From Kiloniellales bacterium (GTDB taxonomy: Bacteria > Pseudomonadota > Alphaproteobacteria > Kiloniellales > JAKSDN01), in assembly GCA_030064845.1 (NCBI GenBank), contig JASJEC010000020.1, positions 1 through 64,000 on the forward strand: DNA of 64,000 bases. Direction: 5' to 3'. Made by a program: the position numbers and the translations under genes. Within the stretch, counting starts at the first letter, position 1. Every line of letters begins with the position of its first letter. Below the pieces are notes generated by a model. The model had not been told where the DNA came from and did not search any database. It saw only the letters and a list, made by a program, of their open reading frames with translations. This document shows positions 8,580 to 16,775 of the stretch, piece after piece.

Positions 8580-10109
8580 ATGGCCGACCCCGCACCGCTG
8601 ACCATCCGCCTGCACGAGACCGACAACGTCGTGGTGGCGCGCGCCGACATTCTGCCGGGGACCGAAATCCCGGGAGAAGGGGTGACCGCCGGCGCGTCGG
8701 TGTCGGCCGGTCACAAGATCGCGACCCGGCCGGTCGCCGAGGGCGAAGCCCTGCGCAAATACGGCCAGATCATCGGCTTCGCCAAGGAAGCGCTCGAGCC
8801 CGGCGCGCACGTACACACCCACAACATGGAGTTCCGCACCTTCGAGCGCGACACCGCGGCCTGCTCGGACCGGCGGCCGACCGCCTTCTTCAACGAGGCG
8901 GAGCGCTCGACCTTCCAGGGCTTCCGCAGGCCCGACGGGCGGGTCGGCACGCGGAACTACCTGGGCGTCCTGACCACCGTGAACTGCTCGGCAACGGTCG
9001 CGCGCTGCATTGCCCGCGCCTTCGACCAAGAGAGGCTCGAAGATTTTCCCAACGTCGACGGCGTGGTGGCGCTGGTTCACGGCACCGGCTGCGGCATGGC
9101 CGGCGACGGCGAGGGCTACGCCAACCTGCAGCGCACGCTCTGGGGCTTCGCCCGCCATCCGAACTTCGGCGGCGTGCTGCTGGCCGGACTCGGCTGCGAG
9201 GTCAACCAGATCGACTTCCTGCTGGAAGCCTACGGGATCGAGCGCGGGCCGCGCTTCCGGACCATGACGATCCAGGACGCCGGCGGCACCCGCCGCGCGG
9301 TCGAGAAGGGCGTTGCCGTGCTCGAGGAGATGCTGCCGGCGGTCGACGCGGTGGAGCGGCAGACCGTGCCGGCCAGCGAGATCACCCTGGCGCTGCAGTG
9401 CGGCGGCTCCGATGCCTACTCGGGTATCACGGCCAATCCCTCGCTGGGGGCGGCGGTCGACCTCCTGGTGCGCCACGGCGGCACGGCGATCCTCAGCGAG
9501 ACGCCGGAGATCTACGGCGCCGAGCACCTGCTGACCCGGCGCGCGGTCTCGGAGGAGGTGGCCGACAAGCTGATCGAACGGATCCGCTGGTGGGAGGACT
9601 ACACCGCCCGGAACGGCGGCAAGATGGACAACAACCCGAGCCCCGGCAACAAGGCGGGCGGTCTGACCACGATCCTGGAGAAGTCCCTGGGCGCGGCGGC
9701 CAAGGGGGGCACGACCAACCTCTGCGGCGTCTACCGCTATGGCGAGCCGATCGACGCCAAGGGCTTCGTCTTCATGGACTCGCCGGGCTACGACCCCTGC
9801 TCGATCACCGGCCAAGTGGCGAGCGGCGCCAACATCGTCTGCTTCACCACCGGCCGGGGCTCGGTCTACGGCTGCAAGCCGTCGCCCAGCCTGAAGCTGG
9901 CGACCAACAGCGCGATGTACCGTCGCATGGACGAGGACATGGACATCGACTGCGGCGTCGTGCTGGACGAGGGCGTGCCGATCGGCGAGATGGGCGAGCA
10001 GATCTTCGCGCGCATCCTGGAAGTCGCCTCCGGCAGTCCGACCAACAGCGAGGTGCTCGGCTTCGGCGAGGACGAGTTCGTGCCCTGGCAGATCGGCGCG
10101 GTGATGTGA
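8580..10109 (+). CDS. Altronate dehydratase family (UxaA/GarD-like)
   Basis: 509 residues from the ATG at 8580, chosen because GGAGG at 8570-8574 is correctly spaced; the TTG at 8568 would add four residues. An N-terminal SAF-like domain (about 1-95) is followed by the large dehydratase domain. Typical motifs are FRRPDGRVGTRNYLGVL, VALVHGTGCGM, LGCEVNQID, LQCGGSDAYSGITANP and GKMDNNPSPGNKAGGLTTI. The family dehydrates sugar acids such as altronate and galactarate with iron/manganese. No uronate-pathway neighbours are visible, so the substrate is open. Confidence 0.9.
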   Translation: MADPAPLTIRLHETDNVVVARADILPGTEIPGEGVTAGASVSAGHKIATRPVAEGEALRKYGQIIGFAKEALEPGAHVHTHNMEFRTFERDTAACSDRRPTAFFNEAERSTFQGFRRPDGRVGTRNYLGVLTTVNCSATVARCIARAFDQERLEDFPNVDGVVALVHGTGCGMAGDGEGYANLQRTLWGFARHPNFGGVLLAGLGCEVNQIDFLLEAYGIERGPRFRTMTIQDAGGTRRAVEKGVAVLEEMLPAVDAVERQTVPASEITLALQCGGSDAYSGITANPSLGAAVDLLVRHGGTAILSETPEIYGAEHLLTRRAVSEEVADKLIERIRWWEDYTARNGGKMDNNPSPGNKAGGLTTILEKSLGAAAKGGTTNLCGVYRYGEPIDAKGFVFMDSPGYDPCSITGQVASGANIVCFTTGRGSVYGCKPSPSLKLATNSAMYRRMDEDMDIDCGVVLDEGVPIGEMGEQIFARILEVASGSPTNSEVLGFGEDEFVPWQIGAVM

Positions 10110-10190
10110 TCCCGACCGTTTGAGGTGGGCATGGGCGCCACCAGGGCGGACAGCAGAACAGGTCCGCCTGCGGCCGGCGAGGTCATGCCG

Positions 10191-11045
10191 TCAGCGCCCG
10201 TCGTTGAGCGCCCAGTCGTAGGCGTAGCCATCGATCGACCCCCGGTCGGACAGGGCCTGCTTCAGCTCCGGGTCGGCATAGCGCCCGAGATGGGCCAGGA
10301 CCGCGTCCTCCGAGCCGCCGAAATCGCCCTCGAACCAGGCGTAGATGCTCGAGACGACGAGCTCGCCGTCCTCGAGGCGGACGCCGCGCGGGTTGTTGAT
10401 GTAGCTGCGCGCCGCCTGATCGAGCCGGGCCTCCAGGGACGCTCCTTCGTAGGCCGTGGCGTCCAGGTTGGGACAGCCAACGGACGCGCAGTTGAGCACG
10501 TAGTGGACGCGCGGATCCTGCCACAGCGGGCGCAGAATGCGGCTCTCGATGTCGTTGAGGGTCAGGGTCTCGCCCTCGACCCCGACCAGGGGGCGGTCCC
10601 AGGGGCCGGGCGAGAGGAGGCCGTCGTTGATGTCCCGGATCGAGTCGACCGGATAGTTCTCCAGCACGGTGCGGACGGTCACCGCGTTGTAGAGATTGAC
10701 CCAGTAGGCGAACTGTTCGGGCCGGTTGTGGGCGCTGATCTCGATCGCCTCGAGGGAAGCGATGTAGGCGTCCAGCGCGGCCCTGTCGCCCGGGGTGACC
10801 TCGTCATAGGCGATCCGGTTCAGCCCGCTCTCGTCGGTGCTCACATGGCGCCCGAGAAAATCGTCCCAGTGGCTGTGATCGATCTTGCCGGTCGCCCTGG
10901 CGTCGTGCGCCTCCCAGCGCGGCCAGGGGTCCGAGTCGGGAACGAAGTTCGCCTCGACCCTGGCCTGGGAACAGGCCCCGAGCGCGAGGGCCGCGGCGAG
11001 GCCTCCGATCGCTGAGGCGGCGCGCCGCCGATTCCCCCAAAGCAT
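10191..11045 (-). CDS. DUF547 domain lipoprotein
   Basis: 284 residues. The N-terminal signal has a lipobox-like ALGAC (Cys at about residue 25), so it is probably lipid-anchored in the periplasm. The body matches DUF547: AYWVNLYNAVTVRTVLENYP, HYVLNCASVGCPNLDATAYE, and ARSYINNPRGVRL. The conserved Cys in NCASVGCP and nearby His are reminiscent of a papain/transglutaminase-like fold, but no activity is established. The start is supported by AGAGGAA upstream. Confidence 0.88.
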   Translation of the reverse strand: MLWGNRRRAASAIGGLAAALALGACSQARVEANFVPDSDPWPRWEAHDARATGKIDHSHWDDFLGRHVSTDESGLNRIAYDEVTPGDRAALDAYIASLEAIEISAHNRPEQFAYWVNLYNAVTVRTVLENYPVDSIRDINDGLLSPGPWDRPLVGVEGETLTLNDIESRILRPLWQDPRVHYVLNCASVGCPNLDATAYEGASLEARLDQAARSYINNPRGVRLEDGELVVSSIYAWFEGDFGGSEDAVLAHLGRYADPELKQALSDRGSIDGYAYDWALNDGR

Positions 11046-11235
11046 CGCAAGTTCCTCTTCACATGTTGATCGCTTCCCGGTCGCGCGGCATCGGTGCTGG
11101 TCCGGCGGCCGGCAGTCGCCATCTACCCAAGAACCGCCGGACGGGCGGACACCGACCGCAGAGATGGGGGCGGGCGCGGCGCCGGTTCAACGCCGATCCC
11201 CGGCCGCTCACGGGATTGTAAGGAGATGTCATGAG

Positions 11236-11394
11236 ATGAGCCGGCAGAAGATCCGCGCGATCGACCGCGCCGCCGTCGAGGCCTGCTCGCGGGCCTCGTT
11301 GTGCAACCTGCTGTTCGGGCGCCTGGTCGGCCGCAATCTGAGGCGCCCCTGGACGGCGGCCGTCACGCCCATGAAACTGCGGTCCGATGCCTGA
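11236..11394 (+). CDS. Possible 52-aa basic peptide
   Basis: A short open frame starting MSRQKIRAIDRAAVEACSRA. It has AGGAG ten bases upstream and overlaps the start of the methyltransferase gene by 8 bases. The product is strongly basic and ends in KLRSDA. It could be a real small protein, a coupled leader, or chance. The preceding ~190 bases hold no other recognisable feature. Confidence 0.3.
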   Translation: MSRQKIRAIDRAAVEACSRASLCNLLFGRLVGRNLRRPWTAAVTPMKLRSDA

Positions 11395-12331
11395 CGCCGC
11401 CCCTGTCGCCGAGCCCCGGCCGCGCCCGGACCAAACGCCGCAGCTGCTGGAAGAAATCGTCGTGGCCGAGCTGGTCGCAAGCTGGCGGCAGGACTTCGGC
11501 ATCGACGTCGCGGATCATTTTGACGGCCTCGCGGCGTTGAGGCTGTGCCGCGATCCGGAGACCGGCCACGCCTACTTCGATCCGCCGGTCGCCGGCTCGG
11601 CGTCCTTCTACCGGCGTCTGCGCTCGTTCCCCTGGTACCACCCCGAGAACAAGGCCGAGCATCGCTTGGCGGCCAGGTTGATCGGGCCGGGCGAACGGGT
11701 GCTCGAGATCGGGGCCGGGGACGGCGCTTTCGCCGAGCGTCTGGACGACGCGGCTTACCAGGGGCTGGAATTCGACCTCGCCTGCGTCCGGCGGGCGCAG
11801 GCCCGGGGCCGCAACGTGAGCGGCCGGGATCTGGCCGGCCTGGCCGACGATGTCGCGGCGGGACGTCGGCCGCCCTATACAGTCCTGGCGGCTTTCCAGG
11901 TTCTCGAACACTTCGCCGAGCCGGACACTTTCATGGCCGATGGGCTGCGCTGCCTGGCGCCGGGTGGCCAGGTGATCCTGGGGCTCCCGGACGTCGACAG
12001 CTACCTGGGCGACCTGCCCGATTTCGTGCTCAACGCGCCGCCGCATCACCTTACCTGGTGGAACGAGCCGGCCGTCGCCGCGCTGCTCCGGCGGCACGGG
12101 CTGGAGAACCCGGCGTTCTACCGGCCCGCGGTCGAGCCCTGGGAACGGCGGCTATGGTGGATGGCGCGGGCGGCCCGTGCGCTCGGCCGCCGTGGCGGCG
12201 CGCGCTTCGGTGCGGGCCTTCGAGGACGGAAGGCCTGCTCCTGGCTGGCGTCGGGTCTGCTGCAGGCGATTCCACTCCCGGCTGCGGCGCGGGGGGCTAC
12301 TCTGGTGGCGACCGCGGGGGTCGCGGCTTAG
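11387..12331 (+). CDS. Class I SAM-dependent methyltransferase
   Basis: 314 residues. SAM motif I is VLEIGAGDGAFAERL (about residues 105-119); motif II-like TVLAAFQVLEHFAEPDTFMA and LAPGGQVILGLPDVDSYLGD follow, as in methyltransferase type 11/12 proteins that modify small molecules or glycans. The N-terminal ~75 residues contain GHAYFDPPVAGSASFYRRL, a feature seen in several glycan- or lipid-associated methyltransferases. The C-terminal ~70 residues are basic and Ala/Gly-rich. The substrate is unknown. It converges with the hemerythrin gene (6-base gap). Confidence 0.85.
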   Translation: MPDAAPVAEPRPRPDQTPQLLEEIVVAELVASWRQDFGIDVADHFDGLAALRLCRDPETGHAYFDPPVAGSASFYRRLRSFPWYHPENKAEHRLAARLIGPGERVLEIGAGDGAFAERLDDAAYQGLEFDLACVRRAQARGRNVSGRDLAGLADDVAAGRRPPYTVLAAFQVLEHFAEPDTFMADGLRCLAPGGQVILGLPDVDSYLGDLPDFVLNAPPHHLTWWNEPAVAALLRRHGLENPAFYRPAVEPWERRLWWMARAARALGRRGGARFGAGLRGRKACSWLASGLLQAIPLPAAARGATLVATAGVAA

Positions 12332-12337
12332 CTTGCT

Positions 12338-12769
12338 TCAGGCCGGCTGGGCGGCCGCCTGGTCCATCAGCGGGTAAAGGTGCTGGTGCTCCCGCTGGAT
12401 GCAGCGGTCGAGCACGGCGAAGACGCCGCCCGCCTCGCGCAGAAAGCGGTAAGGCTGGCACAGCACGACGTCGCGGTCTTCCCAGCGGGTGGCGAAGCTT
12501 GCGACCTGCTTCGAGAGTTCGCCGAGCTCCTGGCGCAGTTCTCGCGCCAGCACGGCGACCTCGTCCGTCGAGCCGCGGACCAGGTTCTGGTAGAGCAGCT
12601 CCTCCTCGCCGACCAGATGGATCGCGATCTTGTCCTGCAAGGCGGCCAGGAGGAACAGGATCTCGTCGATCTGCGCGGACAGGGGACCCTCGTCCAGCTT
12701 GGCCGAAATCCTGCCGACCAGGTGGAGGATGTCCTCCTGCTGTTTGCGAAACACGGCTGTTCTGTTCAT
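12338..12769 (-). CDS. Hemerythrin HHE-domain protein
   Basis: 143 residues from the internal ATG at 12769 (MNRTAVFRKQQEDILHLVGR); a longer reading from 12847 adds an unlikely Cys/His-rich leader. It is all-helical, with metal-ligand-type residues in HLVGEEELLYQ and REHQHLYPLM, as expected for a four-helix hemerythrin-like di-iron protein, although the first His ligand of the canonical set is not evident at the very N-terminus. Such proteins bind oxygen, NO or iron, or sense redox state. Not part of an evident operon. Confidence 0.72.
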   Translation of the reverse strand: MNRTAVFRKQQEDILHLVGRISAKLDEGPLSAQIDEILFLLAALQDKIAIHLVGEEELLYQNLVRGSTDEVAVLARELRQELGELSKQVASFATRWEDRDVVLCQPYRFLREAGGVFAVLDRCIQREHQHLYPLMDQAAAQPA

Positions 12770-12986
12770 ATCCAAGCACTGCCTTGAGGGCTGTGTGAGG
12801 CGATGGCGGCAATTATGCTGTCTGGCGTTATAGTTGTCATGAAGCAATTTTGTGTCGCGTGAAATGAAATTGTAAAAGTATCAAATAAATAGGCGTGTTT
12901 CTTGTTTAGTTCTAAAGAAACAGACTTGCTCAATCAATAACGCTCGAATTTTTCATTCTTTATCCGGAGATTTGTCGGGGTTTTTA
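12770..12986. other. AT-rich intergenic stretch
   Basis: About 217 bases between the queA-tgt stop and the hemerythrin start (both on the minus strand). From about 12840 to 12980 the sequence is strikingly AT-rich for this genome (TATCAAATAAATAGG and similar). It may hold the hemerythrin promoter. No hairpin with a T-run downstream of queA-tgt was recognised. Confidence 0.4.
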
Positions 12987-15248
12987 CTAAAGTTCGGGCA
13001 GATCGCCCTCGGCCAATTCCTGGTGGAACCGGGCCACGAAGCTGTCCAGCTGCTCCCTTTCGATGGCCTGGCGCAGCCCCTCCATGATCGACTGGTAGTA
13101 GCTCAGGTTGTGGGTGGTCAGGAGAATGGGCCCCAGCATCTCGCCGGCCCTGAAGAGGTGATGAATGTAGGCGCGGCTGTAGTGGCGGCAGGCCGGGCAG
13201 GGACATTCTGGATCGATCGGCCGGGGGTCGTCCTGATGGCGGGCGTTCTTCATGTTGATCTCGCCGCGCCGGGTGAAGCCCTGGCCGGTCCGGCCCGAGC
13301 GCGTCGGCAGCACGCAATCGAACATGTCGATGCCGCGCCGCACCGCCTCGACGATGTCGGCCGGCCGGCCGACGCCCATCAGGTAGCGCGGCTTGACGCC
13401 GGGCAGCCAGGGCAGGGTGGTCTCCAGCACGCCCAGCATGGTCTGCCGGCCTTCCCCGACCGCCAGGCCGCCGACCGCGTAGCCGTCGAAGCCGATCGCC
13501 TGGAGGCCCTCGGCCGACTCGTGGCGCAGGTCCTCGAAGGTGCTGCCCTGGACGATGCCGAAGAGGGCGTAGCCCGGGCGCTCCCGAAAGGCCGCCCGGC
13601 AGCGCTCGGCCCAGGCCAGCGAGCGTCGCATCGAGCGGGCGGCCTCCTCGGCCGTCGCCGGAAAGGGCGTGCACTCGTCCAGGACCATAGTGATGTCGGC
13701 GTCGAGCTGGTCCTGGATCTCGACTGCCCGCTCCGGCGTGAGCTCGTGCTTGCTGCCGTCGATGTGGGACTGGAAGGTGACGCCCTTGTCGGTGATCTCG
13801 CGCAATTGGGAAAGCGACATGACCTGGAAGCCGCCGGAATCGGTCAGGATCGGCCCCCGCCAGTTGATGAAACGGTGCAGCCCGCCGAGCCGCGCCACCC
13901 GGTCGGCGCCGGGGCGCAGCATGAGGTGATAGGTATTGCCGAGGATGATCTCGGCGCCGGTCGCCCGGACCTGCTCCGGTAGCAGGCCCTTGACCGTACC
14001 CACGGTGCCGACCGGCATGAAGGCCGGGGTCTCGAAACTGCCATGGGCCGTCGTGATCCTGCCGCGGCGCGCCACGCCGTCCTGGGCCAGCACTTCCAGG
14101 CCGAAGGGCCCGCCCCGCGGGCTCGGCGCTGCCGCCGGCGCCGCCCCGGGCGCCGCTCTCGCCGGAGACCTGACCGCCGTCGCCGAGCCTGGCGCCGCCC
14201 CGACGGCCTTCTCGGGCGCCCTCCGGTGCAGCAGGCAGGCGTCGCCGAAGGAGTAGAAGCGGTAGCCCGCCGCCTTGGCGCGCTCGTAGGCGCCGCGCAT
14301 CCGCTCGACCCCGGAGAAGGCCGACACCAGCATGAACAAGGTGGACCGTGGCAGATGGAAGTTGGTGATCAGCAGGTCGACCACCTTGAAACGGTAGCCC
14401 GGCAGGATGAAGAGCCCCGTCTCGCCCTCGAAGGGCCGCAACCGGCCGTTCTCGTCGGCTGCGCTCTCGAGCAGCCGCAGGCTGGTCGTGCCGACCGCGA
14501 CGACGCGCCCACCGGCGCGCCGGGCGAGCTCGATGGCCTCGGCCGTCTCGGCTGTGATGCGGCCTGCCTCGGTGTGGATCGGATGCTGCTCGGCGAACTC
14601 GGTCTTGACCGGGAGAAAGGTGCCGGCGCCGACGTGCAGCGTCACCCGGCGGCGCTCGATGCCGGCCTCGTCGAGCCGGGTCAGCAGCTCGTCGGTGAAA
14701 TGCAGCCCGGCGGTCGGCGCCGCCACCGCGCCGTCCTCGGCGGCGTAGACCGTCTGGTAGTCGTCTCGGTCGCGCGGGTCCGGGCCCTCGTCGCGCCGGA
14801 TATAGGGGGGCAGCGGCATGGCGCCGTGCTGGTCCAGGGCGTCGCGGAAGGCGGTCGGCGCCGAGGCGAAGACCAGCACCACCTCACCCTCGGCGCGCTT
14901 CTCGGCGACCTTGGCCGAGAAATCCGGGGCGAAGGTGATCCAGTCGCCCGGCTTGAGCCGCTTTGCCGGCCGGGCGAAGGCCCGCCAGCGGCGGCGGCCG
15001 ATCGACTTGTGCAGCGTCACCTCGACCGTGACCTCGCCGCGCCGGCCAGTTAATCGGGTCGGGAGAACCCTGGTGTCGTTGAACACCATCACGTCGCCCG
15101 GAGAGAGCAGGTCGGGCAGGTCGCGGAAGACGCGGTCGTTCAGGCCGTCGGCCGTGACCTCCAGGAGACGGGAGGAATCGCGTGGCGTGGCGGGATGCTG
15201 GGCGATGAACTCCCGCGGCAGCTCGAAGTCGAAGTCGTCGGTGCGCAT
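12987..15248 (-). CDS. QueA-Tgt fusion: bifunctional queuosine tRNA enzyme
   Basis: 753 residues from the ATG at 15248 ([20 protein letters not shown], a canonical QueA start). Residues 1-341 are a complete QueA (S-adenosylmethionine:tRNA ribosyltransferase-isomerase), with [24 protein letters not shown] and [15 protein letters not shown]. Residues ~342-380 are an Ala/Pro-rich linker. Residues ~381-753 are a complete Tgt (tRNA-guanine transglycosylase), with DSGGFQ (Asp 470), [12 protein letters not shown] (nucleophile Asp 644) and zinc ligands C682, C684, C687 and H713. Tgt inserts preQ1 at position 34 and QueA then adds the epoxycyclopentane moiety, so the fusion joins consecutive steps. 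No plausible separate Tgt start exists before its conserved N-terminus. An assembly error is not excluded. Confidence 0.93.
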   Translation of the reverse strand: MRTDDFDFELPREFIAQHPATPRDSSRLLEVTADGLNDRVFRDLPDLLSPGDVMVFNDTRVLPTRLTGRRGEVTVEVTLHKSIGRRRWRAFARPAKRLKPGDWITFAPDFSAKVAEKRAEGEVVLVFASAPTAFRDALDQHGAMPLPPYIRRDEGPDPRDRDDYQTVYAAEDGAVAAPTAGLHFTDELLTRLDEAGIERRRVTLHVGAGTFLPVKTEFAEQHPIHTEAGRITAETAEAIELARRAGGRVVAVGTTSLRLLESAADENGRLRPFEGETGLFILPGYRFKVVDLLITNFHLPRSTLFMLVSAFSGVERMRGAYERAKAAGYRFYSFGDACLLHRRAPEKAVGAAPGSATAVRSPARAAPGAAPAAAPSPRGGPFGLEVLAQDGVARRGRITTAHGSFETPAFMPVGTVGTVKGLLPEQVRATGAEIILGNTYHLMLRPGADRVARLGGLHRFINWRGPILTDSGGFQVMSLSQLREITDKGVTFQSHIDGSKHELTPERAVEIQDQLDADITMVLDECTPFPATAEEAARSMRRSLAWAERCRAAFRERPGYALFGIVQGSTFEDLRHESAEGLQAIGFDGYAVGGLAVGEGRQTMLGVLETTLPWLPGVKPRYLMGVGRPADIVEAVRRGIDMFDCVLPTRSGRTGQGFTRRGEINMKNARHQDDPRPIDPECPCPACRHYSRAYIHHLFRAGEMLGPILLTTHNLSYYQSIMEGLRQAIEREQLDSFVARFHQELAEGDLPEL

Positions 15249-15337
15249 AGGGCGTGGTGTAGCATCGTCGGGACCGTCGGCCCAGACGCCAAAACCCTTC
15301 TCGGGACCGCGGGCCCGGCGCGCCGTGTGAGCCGGGT

Positions 15338-16045
15338 TCAGGCGGTCGCGGGCTCTTCCTTGCGGGTGTCGTGACGGATGCCCACGCCGATGCGGGTCTC
15401 GGTGACGTGGGAAAGCATGTGAAAGGGCCGGTCCTTGAGGCCGGCAAAGCCAGGTGCGCGCATCAGGACCAGGCCGCCCGCCGGCATCGGCAGTTCGCGC
15501 GGGTTCCGGCCGCTGCGATCCGGACAGAGAAAGAACCTCGCCCGCCCGCACAGGGTCACCAGGGCGACCAGGCCGGTATAGCAGATGTGGTCGCGGTGCG
15601 GCGTGATGCCCTGGCAGCCCGGCGCGTAGCGCTGGACGATCAGGTCGTTGAAACGGGGCGCCTCGGGCAGGAGACCGGCCGTGCGGTCCAGGGCGGCCGC
15701 CGTCAGCCGCTCCAGCGCCTCAGCCAGCCGGTGAAAGACGTCTCCCGGCTGGAACGCCACGGTGAGCTCGAAATCCTGAACGACGCGCTTCTCGCCCTCG
15801 CCGATCACCGGTGTGGCGCGGCGGTAGGGCAGGGCCTCGGCGGCGTCGAGCAGGCCGGCGCGGTCCTCCGGCCGCAGCAGAGGCAGGCTGACCGCGTCCT
15901 CCAGGATCAGGCGGTTGAGCGCAGCGGCGAGGTCGTCGGAGCCGATCTCGAAGCGGTCCGGTCCCACAATGCGGCTCACTCGGACACCCGAGCCTGGGCG
16001 TTGGAAGGGCGGAGGAGGCACGCCGGAAAAGCGGCCGTCGGCCAC
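15338..16045 (-). CDS. 2OG-Fe(II) oxygenase-like protein
   Basis: 235 residues from a GTG at 16045 with AAAGG upstream. The C-terminal half has the iron-binding facial triad layout of the 2-oxoglutarate oxygenase/AlkB-like fold: HRD in [14 protein letters not shown], a later His in RPFHMLSHV, and an Arg in [11 protein letters not shown] as the 2OG-binding candidate. [14 protein letters not shown] resembles the 'Y..G..G...H.D' strand of AlkB-type enzymes. It precedes queA-tgt on the same strand by 89 bases and could be cotranscribed. The substrate is unknown. Confidence 0.72.
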   Translation of the reverse strand: MADGRFSGVPPPPFQRPGSGVRVSRIVGPDRFEIGSDDLAAALNRLILEDAVSLPLLRPEDRAGLLDAAEALPYRRATPVIGEGEKRVVQDFELTVAFQPGDVFHRLAEALERLTAAALDRTAGLLPEAPRFNDLIVQRYAPGCQGITPHRDHICYTGLVALVTLCGRARFFLCPDRSGRNPRELPMPAGGLVLMRAPGFAGLKDRPFHMLSHVTETRIGVGIRHDTRKEEPATA

Positions 16046-16085
16046 CTCGATACCTTTCGCGCCATGGGGGCAAGCTCGCCGTAAG

Positions 16086-16508
16086 CTAGTGAATCGCTTT
16101 GCTTACCGACTTTACCAGATCGAAAACGCGCTTGCGAATCCTGGGGTTGGGGATGTTGTAGTAGCAGCGGATCAGGTCCAGCGTTTCCTTTTCCGCCATC
16201 AGATCGTGGGACATCACCACGGCTTCCTCCCGGGCCGCGGGTGCCGAGCTCGGCAACTCGCTCTCGTCCAGTTCGGAGAAGAAGTAGCCGACCGGCACGT
16301 TGAGGACCCGGGCGAGATCGTGCAGCCGGCTCGCGACGATCCGGTTGGTGCCCCGCTCGTACTTCTGGATTTGCTGAAAAGTGATCCCGATGGACTTCGC
16401 CAGACGCTCCTGGCTGAGACCGACGGCGAGGCGTCTGAGACGCAGGCGGCCGCCCACATGAACATCGATCGGGTGCGGCGTGGAGGGCGCATCGGCTTCA
16501 CGCTGCAT
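16086..16508 (-). CDS. XRE/SinR-like transcriptional regulator
   Basis: 140 residues from the ATG at 16508, chosen over 16532/16559 because AAGGG stands five bases before it. The helix-turn-helix lies at about residues 18-72 (RLRLRRLAVGLSQERLAKSI, then ITFQQIQKYERGTNRI), followed by LHDLARVLNVPVGYFFSELD. The C-terminal domain (EKETLDLIRCYYNIPNPRIR) is typical of the small XRE regulators abundant in alphaproteobacteria, which sense unknown signals. Its gene is separated by 40 bases from the downstream oxygenase, so it may head that operon. Confidence 0.9.
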   Translation of the reverse strand: MQREADAPSTPHPIDVHVGGRLRLRRLAVGLSQERLAKSIGITFQQIQKYERGTNRIVASRLHDLARVLNVPVGYFFSELDESELPSSAPAAREEAVVMSHDLMAEKETLDLIRCYYNIPNPRIRKRVFDLVKSVSKAIH

Positions 16509-16570
16509 GACAACCCTTGATCGTTTCGCCATTTTTCTGTAACACTGCCGCAATAACAATCTAGATATTT

Positions 16571-16582
16571 AGGACTAATCCT
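16571..16582. promoter_or_regulatory. Possible operator palindrome upstream of xre
   Basis: AGGACTAATCCT is an inverted repeat (AGGA/TCCT around CTAA), about 63 bases before the regulator's start in an AT-rich stretch. The position fits an autoregulatory operator or a control site for a divergent transcript. This is pattern only. Confidence 0.2.
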
Positions 16583-16695
16583 GAAAATTGCAGAAGTCAA
16601 TTAAATTTGCAACCCACCAAAGGCATCGCCGCCGCCGCCACGCCCTTCGAGAGGCCATCGCTTCCAACCGCTTGAAACGGCGTGACATGCAGAAG

Positions 16696-16728
16696 GGGGC
16701 CCGGTGCTTGCCCGCCGGGCCCCTTTTT
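16696..16728 (+). terminator. Intrinsic terminator on + strand without an upstream gene
   Basis: A perfect 9-bp stem, GGGGCCCGG (16696-16704) with CCGGGCCCC (16715-16723), has a 10-base loop and is followed by TTTTT (16724-16728). The T-run is on the + strand, yet both flanking genes are on the minus strand. On the minus strand the hairpin is followed only by CTTCT, so service to the 16776 gene is possible but less good. Confidence 0.7.
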
Positions 16729-16775
16729 CGTGAGCCTGCCAGAGAGCATATCCGATGGGCCCGCTATCGCCTCGC

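Noticed and set aside
8259-9815. Long open frame on the minus strand opposite the UxaA-like gene
   Set aside because: A typical antisense shadow in high-GC DNA, biased to Arg/Gly/Ala/His with no recognisable domain.
12987-15551. Longer start (15551) for the QueA-Tgt gene
   Set aside because: The extra 101 residues are Arg/Pro/His-rich and overlap the 2OG oxygenase gene. QueA proteins start at the MRTDDF-type sequence.
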